Below are positions 1 through 5,319 of a stretch of DNA of 11,832 nucleotides, piece by piece (position 1 is the first letter of the stretch; each line of letters starts with the position of its first letter). A program made the translations under genes and the position numbers. This DNA is from Beijerinckiaceae bacterium (GTDB lineage: Bacteria; Pseudomonadota; Alphaproteobacteria; Rhizobiales; Beijerinckiaceae): positions 1 through 11,832 of the forward strand of contig CANGOK010000082.1 in assembly GCA_947455285.1 (NCBI GenBank), read 5' to 3'. The notes under the pieces were generated by a model. That model did not search any database. It worked only from the letters and a program-made list of their open reading frames with translations, and was not told the DNA's origin.

Positions 1-113
1 CCCATGGAATGGGGCGCGGCCTCGAACCGGAACACCGGCAGCGGCAGCCGCGAGTAGAATCGCAGGCAAAAGAGGAGGTCGCTGATCGGACGCATGGCCA
101 CTGAATGGGCCAT
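1..113 (-). CDS. cobS: Adenosylcobinamide-GDP ribazoletransferase (cobalamin synthase), N-terminal fragment
   Basis: The gene runs off the left edge; only the first 37 codons are present. Read on the minus strand from the ATG at 113-111, the peptide begins MAHSVAMRPISDLL and continues with LLFCLRFYSRLPLPVF. This matches the usual CobS/CobV opening, an aspartate-leucine start to the first membrane helix followed by an F-x-S/T-R-L-P motif. The family is an integral membrane enzyme that joins adenosylcobinamide-GDP to alpha-ribazole or its phosphate, the last assembly step of cobalamin. A second in-frame ATG at 95-93 is possible, but no clear ribosome binding site favours either start. The gene is divergent from cobT, which makes the alpha-ribazole phosphate it uses; this pairing strongly supports the call. 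Only the N-terminus could be judged. Confidence 0.82.
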   Translation of the reverse strand, partial: MAHSVAMRPISDLLFCLRFYSRLPLPVFRFEAAPHSM

Positions 114-193
114 TGCGCGCGCCCTGTCGAGCCCGGCTTTGCAACTCCTCCCGATCCCGATATGACCCGGGGACATCCATTCGAGAGCACCCC

Positions 194-1216
194 ATGTCCG
201 CTTCCGGCCTTCCCTTTGACGATATCCGCGCGCTCCTGCCCCTGATGCCGGCCGCCTCCGAGACCTGTGTGGAGGATGCGCGCGCGCGGGAAAATCAGCT
301 GACGAAGCCTGCGGGGTCGCTGGGGCGGCTTGAGGAGATCGTCCTTCATATGGCCGCATGGCAGGGCCGCTCGCGCCCGGTGGTGCAGCGTCCGGTCGTC
401 GCGATCTTCGTCGCCAACCACGGCGTGACCGCGCAGGGCGTCTCCGCCTATCCGGCCGCCGTGACCCGCGCGATGCTGGAGAACTTCGCTGCGGGGGGCG
501 CGGCCATCAATCAGATCTGCGCCGCCTATGACCTTGGCCTCAAGGTCTTCGAACTCGCGCTCGATCATCCCACGCCCGACATCACGCAGGAGCCGGCCTT
601 CGACGAGGCTGCCTGCGCGGCCACCTTCGCCTTCGGCATGGAGGCGATCGCGGGCGGCTCAGATCTTCTGTGCCTTGGCGAAATGGGCATCGGCAACACT
701 ACGGTCGCCGCCGCCATCTATCACGCGCTTTATGGCGGCGAGGCGGAGGATTGGGTTGGCCGCGGCACGGGCGTCGATGATGCGGGCCTTGCGCGCAAGG
801 CCGATGCGGTGCGCCGCGCGGTGGCGCTCAACAAGGGCCATCTGAACGACCCCCTGGAAGTCATGCGCCGCCTCGGCGGACGCGAAATCGTCGCCATGGC
901 CGGCGCCATCATGGCCGCACGCATGGAGCGCGTGCCGGTGATCCTCGACGGTTATGTGGTCACAGCCGCCGCCGCGCTGCTTCACGCGCTTGACCCGCAC
1001 GCTATCGACCATTGCCTCGCGGGCCATCTTTCGGTCGAAGGCGCCCATGGCGAGGTTCTCGCCCGGCTCGGCAAAAAGCCGCTGCTCGATCTTGGCATGC
1101 GCCTCGGCGAAGGCTCAGGCGCCGCGCTCGCCGCAGGCGTCGTGAAGGCCGCCATCGCCTGCCATAGCGACATGGCGACGTTTGAGCAGGCGCAGGTGCC
1201 GGGGAAGGCGCATTGA
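194..1216 (+). CDS. cobT: Nicotinate-nucleotide--dimethylbenzimidazole phosphoribosyltransferase
   Basis: The 340-residue product matches CobT (called CobU in Pseudomonas denitrificans nomenclature). It transfers phosphoribose from nicotinate mononucleotide to 5,6-dimethylbenzimidazole, giving alpha-ribazole phosphate for the cobalamin lower ligand; it is cytosolic. Visible family motifs are LTKPAGSLGRLEE (about 36-48), ANHGVTAQGVSAYP (74-87), GEMGIGNTT (162-170), the glycine-rich GRGTGVDD (189-196) and RLGEGSGAALA (303-313). The glutamate of the last motif, E306, aligns with the family's catalytic base. Length is typical. The reading frame is open from an ATG at 113, but homology starts only after the ATG at 194 (MSASGLPF), which has a weak purine stretch (GAGAG, 183-187) ahead of it; the longer N-terminus is probably not translated. 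The gene is divergent from cobS across 80 nt, with no room for a full cobalamin riboswitch between them. Confidence 0.96.
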   Translation: MSASGLPFDDIRALLPLMPAASETCVEDARARENQLTKPAGSLGRLEEIVLHMAAWQGRSRPVVQRPVVAIFVANHGVTAQGVSAYPAAVTRAMLENFAAGGAAINQICAAYDLGLKVFELALDHPTPDITQEPAFDEAACAATFAFGMEAIAGGSDLLCLGEMGIGNTTVAAAIYHALYGGEAEDWVGRGTGVDDAGLARKADAVRRAVALNKGHLNDPLEVMRRLGGREIVAMAGAIMAARMERVPVILDGYVVTAAAALLHALDPHAIDHCLAGHLSVEGAHGEVLARLGKKPLLDLGMRLGEGSGAALAAGVVKAAIACHSDMATFEQAQVPGKAH

Positions 1217-1242
1217 GGGCGGGATTTTTTTGGGGCTCCGCC

Positions 1243-1272
1243 TTGACATGAATGTTAGCTGGCGCGAAATTT
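1243..1272 (+). promoter_or_regulatory. Possible sigma-70-like promoter at the left edge of the AT-rich patch
   Basis: A perfect TTGACA hexamer at 1243-1248 is followed, after 18 nt, by AAATTT at 1267-1272. The downstream hexamer is a poor match to the -10 consensus, so this is tentative. If used, transcription would begin about at the ATG at 1278 of the small ORF and run through the DUF2335 gene. It lies in the short spacer after the cobT stop, where no convincing terminator was seen. Confidence 0.3.
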
Positions 1273-1277
1273 AATAC

Positions 1278-1556
1278 ATGCGCACCAACGTCAAAGCTCC
1301 AGTTAAAGGTCCTGCCGCGTCGCGGATGGGGGCCTTTGTCGCGGGTGTTTTGGACGGCTGGGGGGCGCAGGCCAATCTGTTTTCTTTTGCTTTTTCAAAC
1401 CGATCTCTGACGACCTCGAAGGCGTCAAACATCGGCTCGCCTGCTCAGGCTTGGGCAGAGGCGTTCGATTTTATTCATAATGGATTTGAAAGCGTCGCCA
1501 ACGATGTCAAACGAACCGATAAGCGACGGGCTTCAGCAAGCAGGCGTTCGACCTGA
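1278..1556 (+). CDS. Small hypothetical ORF (92 aa), doubtful
   Basis: I do not recognise this product. The 92 codons use an alphaproteobacterial-looking mix and include a hydrophobic glycine-containing stretch (MGAFVAGVLDGWGAQ, residues 17-31) and a basic C-terminus (KRTDKRRASASRRS). It begins a few bases after a TTGACA-type promoter candidate, so translation would be near-leaderless; no Shine-Dalgarno sequence precedes it. Its last 77 nt overlap the DUF2335 reading frame in another frame, and normally only one of the two would be coding there. It could instead be untranslated leader for the DUF2335 gene, or the remains of an older gene. No function can be inferred. Confidence 0.33.
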   Translation: MRTNVKAPVKGPAASRMGAFVAGVLDGWGAQANLFSFAFSNRSLTTSKASNIGSPAQAWAEAFDFIHNGFESVANDVKRTDKRRASASRRST

Positions 1557-2067
1557 CGCGGTTTCTGCTGAAGCTGCGAACCAAATTGTTGAGCCGAACC
1601 AGCGGCTTGAGCGCGGCGAGTTTCCGCTCGAAACTAAAGCTCAATTGGTCACGACAATGGTTTCCATGACGGGACCTTTGCCGCCTCCGGCCATTGCAAG
1701 GGAATACGAAGAGATTTGCCCGGGCTTTGTCGATCGTTCTTTGCGGATGGCGGAAAAGGCTCAAGATGCTGCGATTGAAGCGGCGCAAGACGAAAGGCGT
1801 AAAAATCAGCTTTACCGTTTAATTGGGATGATATGCGCCGCCATTCTAAGTTTTTCTTTGATCATGGCAGGCGCCTACATCGCTGTTTATGAAAACGTTT
1901 ACGTCGGCGCTTTCACCGCTCTTGCGAGTTTCATTGGAAGCGTCGTGGTCGCGTTCATCAACGGGCGCCCGTTGCGTGATCAATCCCCCATGGAAAGCGA
2001 TAAGAAAATTTTCGATCAGAGGGCTGCACACAATAAGCATCCGCCTTCACGGAAGAAACGCCGCTAA
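1480..2067 (+). CDS. DUF2335-type small membrane protein
   Basis: The 195-residue product fits the DUF2335 family of predicted membrane proteins, whose function is unknown. The recognisable core is the sequence around SMTGPLPPPAIAREYEEICPG (about 62-82) followed by FVDRSLRMAEKAQ, a charged helix (about 90-110), and two hydrophobic segments (about 113-136 and 140-161). A lysine/arginine-rich tail (KHPPSRKKRR) ends the protein; the soluble N-terminal half is probably cytoplasmic. Start choice is uncertain: ATG 1480 and in-frame ATG 1504 (MSNEPIS) are both possible and neither has a good ribosome binding site. Base composition is clearly lower in GC than the neighbours; my own count over 1801-1860 is 22 G/C of 60. 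This suggests acquisition from elsewhere. The stop codon abuts the stop of the convergent peptidase gene directly. Confidence 0.82.
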   Translation: MDLKASPTMSNEPISDGLQQAGVRPDAVSAEAANQIVEPNQRLERGEFPLETKAQLVTTMVSMTGPLPPPAIAREYEEICPGFVDRSLRMAEKAQDAAIEAAQDERRKNQLYRLIGMICAAILSFSLIMAGAYIAVYENVYVGAFTALASFIGSVVVAFINGRPLRDQSPMESDKKIFDQRAAHNKHPPSRKKRR

Positions 2068-3609
2068 TCAGCGCCCTCCCATCAACCGCTCCCCATCCGC
2101 ACGAAACCGCTTCCGCGCCTCCTCACGCGCATAAAACATATGCCCGCCCGTATAGGTCTCGAAGCGCAGGCGGTCGGGTGAGCCGGTGAGGGGGATTTGG
2201 TCGAGGACCATGCGGGTTTCGAAATAGGGGGTCACGAGATCGGTTAGGCCGTGGGCGACGAGCACGCCCATTTTCGGGTCGAGCGCCATGGAGTTGCGCA
2301 GATCAGTCACGGCCTCGGGATGAGAGCCGCGATCCCACTGGCGTCCCGCTTGTTCGTTCTGGAACTGGTAGCGGCCATTCTCCACCACCCAGTTGAGCCT
2401 CGTGCGATAGAGATCGACCATGGCTTCGGTGATGGGCGCGTGGAGGCCGAGGCGCAGTTGGTCTTCAGCGGTGTTGCGGGGCGAGAAGGGGTTGGGGTCG
2501 AGGCCTGTGGCGTTGCCATCATAGAGGCTCGAAACGCGCCCCTGATCGCGGTTGATTTCGCGTGCGAAAATTTCGGCGGAGATGCGCCCGCCAAGGCGGC
2601 GCACCAGCGCATAGTCGAGCCCTGTCAGATCCGCTTCACGGCGTGAGAGGCGTTCAAGCGCCGATGGATCGTTCACGCCTTTCATCAGATCGGAGAGAAA
2701 CTCGCCTGTCGCATAGGCCTCCACATCGCGCAGGTTCTCCCGAGTAATCGGGTCTTTGCGCTCGCGCGCGGTCGCAGTGAAAGAGGGCAGCCTTGCGACG
2801 TAAGACAAAACCGAGCCCGAGGCGTTGAAGCGCGCGAAATCCAGCACGGGCGAAACAAGCACCAGCCCGCTCACGCCGACGCCCTGATCGGTTTGCAGGA
2901 CATGGGCGATCTTGGGCGCGCGGAAGCCGCCGTAGCTTTCGCCGAGAATGAATTTCGGCGAGGCTTCACGTCCATTGGCCTGCACCCAGCGGCGTATGGT
3001 GACGGCGAGCGAATTGATGTCGCCATTGGTGCTCCAAAGGGATTTCCGGACCTCGTCGCCACCGAGAATCCGACTGTAGCCAGTGCCGGCGGGGTCAAGA
3101 AAAACAAGATCCGTGAAGTCGAGCCATGTCTGCGCATTGGGCTCAAGAGTGGGCGGCGCTGATGGTCTTGCGGCGTCGCCATCCATATTGAGCCGCCATG
3201 GGCCGAGCGCGCCAAGCTGCAGCCATGCGGAGGCGTAGCCGGGGCCGCCGTTGAAGACGAAGGTCACGGGACGATTGCGCGCCTCTGCGCCGTCCAACGC
3301 ATAGGCGATGAAGGCCATGTCGGCGTGGGGCGCGCCAGTGGTCGCGTCGAAAAGACGGATGGTTCCGGCTGTCGCCTTGAAGGAGAGGCTGCGGCCCGGC
3401 AGGTCGACTTTATGCTGCGTCGTTGCGTCAGGCGGCAGGCGTGGCAGTTCACCCGCAGGGCGCTGCTCGGTGGAGCGGCGTTGCCCGGAAGGCTGGCTTT
3501 GCGATGGTTGTTCCTGTGTTCGCTGCTCTTGCGCCTGCAGCGGCGCCATGGCGAGGGTCAGGCCCAGAGCTGCGCAGGCGATCTTTTGAAGCAAAGCGTG
3601 AAGCGTCAT
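2068..3609 (-). CDS. Exported serine carboxypeptidase-like hydrolase (peptidase S10 family)
   Basis: The 513-residue product is an alpha/beta hydrolase of the S10 carboxypeptidase type, expected in the periplasm. A signal peptide is visible (hydrophobic ACAALGLTLAMAPLQA, cleavage likely after residue 26), followed by a Gln/Glu/Pro-rich linker to about residue 60. The oxyanion-hole motif FNGGPG lies at 119-124, the nucleophile elbow GESYGG at 223-228 (S225), the probable catalytic Asp at D457 in HGLTDLVTP, and the His at H490 in YTGGHMFY. All four elements are intact, so it should be active; the natural substrate cannot be told. The frame is open from an ATG at 3633, but a strong GGAGGA ribosome binding site (3616-3621 on the complement) sits 6 nt before the ATG at 3609-3607, so this start is chosen. 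It is divergent from the uracil-DNA glycosylase-like gene across 91 nt. Confidence 0.9.
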   Translation of the reverse strand: MTLHALLQKIACAALGLTLAMAPLQAQEQRTQEQPSQSQPSGQRRSTEQRPAGELPRLPPDATTQHKVDLPGRSLSFKATAGTIRLFDATTGAPHADMAFIAYALDGAEARNRPVTFVFNGGPGYASAWLQLGALGPWRLNMDGDAARPSAPPTLEPNAQTWLDFTDLVFLDPAGTGYSRILGGDEVRKSLWSTNGDINSLAVTIRRWVQANGREASPKFILGESYGGFRAPKIAHVLQTDQGVGVSGLVLVSPVLDFARFNASGSVLSYVARLPSFTATARERKDPITRENLRDVEAYATGEFLSDLMKGVNDPSALERLSRREADLTGLDYALVRRLGGRISAEIFAREINRDQGRVSSLYDGNATGLDPNPFSPRNTAEDQLRLGLHAPITEAMVDLYRTRLNWVVENGRYQFQNEQAGRQWDRGSHPEAVTDLRNSMALDPKMGVLVAHGLTDLVTPYFETRMVLDQIPLTGSPDRLRFETYTGGHMFYAREEARKRFRADGERLMGGR

Positions 3610-3700
3610 GGCGCGTCCTCCGAAAGCCAACATAGCGCGGCCGGGCGCGAACGGAAGTTCTGCTGTTGCGCGACCGGGATTGCGGGGCTAGGCAAGACTC

Positions 3701-4348
3701 ATGCAGCGCGCCTTCGATCCGGATCTTGAAGCCTGTCTCAAGCGCATCAGCGCCTGCCGCCTGTGCCGCGATGCGCCCAAGGGCGCGCCCTTGCCGCACG
3801 AGCCGCGTCCGGTGTTGCGGTTCTCTTCGAGTGCGAGGCTGCTCGTCTGCGGACAGGCGCCCGGCGTGCGGGTGCATCGGTCGGGCCTGCCATTCGACGA
3901 TCCCTCCGGCGAGCGTCTGCGCAGCTGGATGGGGATCGACCGGGAGACCTTCTACGACGTCAGCCGCGTCGCCATCGTCCCTATGGGTTTTTGCTTTCCT
4001 GGGCTCGACTCTAATGGCTCCGATCTTCCGCCCCGGCCCGAATGTCGCTCCCTCTGGCATGACGAACTCTTCGCGCTCGCGCCGCAGATCGAGACCATTT
4101 TGCTCCTTGGCTCCTACGCGCAGGCCTATCATCTGCGCCGCCTTGGCCATGAGCGGGTCAAGGGCGAGGGCATGACGGGTCTCGTGAGCCGCTGGCGGGA
4201 CTTTTCAAGCCGCAGCCCGCGCCTCATCCCGTTGCCCCATCCTTCATGGCGCAACAGCGGTTGGCTCAAGCGCAACCCATGGTTCGAGGCGGAGCTTGTG
4301 CCGCAGATCAGGGCGGCGGTGCGGGCGGCTTTGACGCCTGCCCCTTGA
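3701..4348 (+). CDS. Uracil-DNA glycosylase superfamily protein, probable Fe-S type
   Basis: The 215-residue product belongs to the uracil-DNA glycosylase superfamily, which removes uracil from DNA as the first step of base excision repair. Motif 1 appears as CGQAPGVRVHRSGLPFDDPSG (start at 50; compare GEAPG...G.PF..xxG of family 4), and motif 2 as PLPHPSWRN (177-185). Four cysteines have the family 4 spacing C-X2-C...C-X16-C (C19, C22, C98, C115), which predicts a [4Fe-4S] cluster. The motif-1 position usually occupied by an acidic or asparagine residue is not obvious here, so activity on uracil should not be assumed. The ATG at 3701 has only a weak upstream purine stretch. The next gene starts 49 nt after its stop, on the same strand, so co-transcription is possible although no functional link is evident. 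Confidence 0.86.
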   Translation: MQRAFDPDLEACLKRISACRLCRDAPKGAPLPHEPRPVLRFSSSARLLVCGQAPGVRVHRSGLPFDDPSGERLRSWMGIDRETFYDVSRVAIVPMGFCFPGLDSNGSDLPPRPECRSLWHDELFALAPQIETILLLGSYAQAYHLRRLGHERVKGEGMTGLVSRWRDFSSRSPRLIPLPHPSWRNSGWLKRNPWFEAELVPQIRAAVRAALTPAP

Positions 4349-4397
4349 AGCTCCGCCGCCTTTATGGGAAGTCCCAAGGGGAATTGGAGGGACGAGA

Positions 4398-5264
4398 ATG
4401 GCCAAGGTCGCATTCATTGGGCTCGGGGTCATGGGCTATCCCATGGCGGGGCATCTCAGGGTCAAGGGCGGGCATGAGGTGACGGTCTACAACCGCACCG
4501 GCGCCAAGGCGCAGGCCTGGGCCGCGCAGTTTGGCGGGCACGCCGTCGCCACCCCGCGCGAGGCGGCGCTGGGTCAGGACATGGTTTTCGCCTGCGTCGG
4601 CAATGATGACGATCTGCGGCAGGTGACGGTTGGCGCAGATGGCGCCTTCGCCGGCATGGCCAAGGGCGCGATCTTCGTCGACCACACCACCGCTTCGGCG
4701 GATGTGGCGCGCGAGCTTCACGCAGCGGCCACCGCCGCCGGCTTCGGCTTCATCGACGCGCCTGTCTCGGGCGGGCAGGCGGGCGCCGAGAATGGCGTGC
4801 TGACGGTGATGTGCGGCGGCGATGCGGCGGTCTATGCCAAGGCGGAGCCGGTCATCGCGGCCTTCGCGCGCGCATGCCGTCTCATGGGGCCTTCGGGCGC
4901 CGGGCAGCTCACCAAGATGGTCAACCAGATCTGCATCGGCGGCCTCGTGCAGGCTTTGTCGGAGGGCGTGCATTTCGCCCAGAAGGCGGGGCTCGATGTC
5001 GAGGCTGTGATCGAGGTCATTTCGAAGGGCGCCGCCCAGTCATGGCAGATGGAAAACCGCTACCGCACCATGAACGAAGGCAAGTTCGACTTTGGCTTTG
5101 CGGTGGACTGGATGCGCAAGGATCTTTCGATCTGCCTTGAAGAGGCTCGCCGCAACGGAGCGCAATTGCCCGTCACAGCCTTGGTCGATCAGTTCTACGC
5201 CGAGGTGCAGAAGCTCGGCGGCGGACGCTGGGACACCTCGAGCCTGCTGGCGCGGCTGAAATAA
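4398..5264 (+). CDS. NAD(P)-dependent oxidoreductase, 3-hydroxyisobutyrate dehydrogenase family
   Basis: The 288-residue product has the full architecture of the beta-hydroxyacid dehydrogenase family. The Rossmann dinucleotide motif is GLGVMG (8-13) near the N-terminus, and YNRT (31-34) follows the second strand; the Asn-Arg there is more usual for NADP than for NAD. The substrate motif DAPVSGG lies at 120-126, and GAGQLTKMVNQ at 167-177 carries the catalytic lysine K173. The C-terminal half is the all-helical domain (for example FAVDWMRKDLSICLEEA). Members oxidise 3-hydroxyisobutyrate, tartronate semialdehyde, L-threonate or related short hydroxy acids; the sequence does not separate these. 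The start is supported by GGAGGG (4386-4391) 6 nt before the ATG. It ends in front of a strong hairpin terminator and probably shares a transcript with the upstream glycosylase-like gene. Confidence 0.92.
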   Translation: MAKVAFIGLGVMGYPMAGHLRVKGGHEVTVYNRTGAKAQAWAAQFGGHAVATPREAALGQDMVFACVGNDDDLRQVTVGADGAFAGMAKGAIFVDHTTASADVARELHAAATAAGFGFIDAPVSGGQAGAENGVLTVMCGGDAAVYAKAEPVIAAFARACRLMGPSGAGQLTKMVNQICIGGLVQALSEGVHFAQKAGLDVEAVIEVISKGAAQSWQMENRYRTMNEGKFDFGFAVDWMRKDLSICLEEARRNGAQLPVTALVDQFYAEVQKLGGGRWDTSSLLARLK

Positions 5265-5285
5265 TCTGGCGCTGACGCACAAATG

Positions 5286-5319
5286 AAAACGCGGCCCTCG
5301 CAGGCCGCGTTTTGTTTTA
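5286..5319. terminator. Bidirectional intrinsic terminator
   Basis: An 11-bp perfect stem, AAAACGCGGCC (5286-5296) pairing with GGCCGCGTTTT (5303-5313), encloses a six-base loop (CTCGCA). In the plus direction the U run continues as GTTTTA; in the minus direction the arm ends in TTTT followed by CATTTG. It lies exactly between the stop of the oxidoreductase gene (5264) and the stop of the caspase-like gene (TAA on the complement of 5317-5319), so it can end both convergent transcripts. Confidence 0.92.

Noticed and set aside
114..193. Possible cobalamin riboswitch between cobS and cobT
   Set aside because: The 80-nt spacer is too short for the riboswitch and no B12-box-like core was seen.
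1218..1242. GGCGG...CCGCC inverted repeat after cobT with a T run inside the loop
   Set aside because: The T run lies between the arms rather than after the stem, so it does not fit an intrinsic terminator, and the 5-bp stem is weak.
3449..4150. Minus-strand ORF of 233 aa spanning the start of the peptidase and most of the glycosylase-like gene
   Set aside because: It overlaps two genes with clear family motifs and its own product shows none.
4363..4376. TGGGA-AG-TCCCA inverted repeat between the glycosylase-like and oxidoreductase genes
   Set aside because: A 5-bp stem with a 2-nt loop and no U run is too weak to call a terminator or regulator.
4362..4973. Minus-strand ORF (203 aa) within the oxidoreductase gene
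   Set aside because: It is antisense to the Rossmann-fold gene and has no recognisable motif or ribosome binding site.
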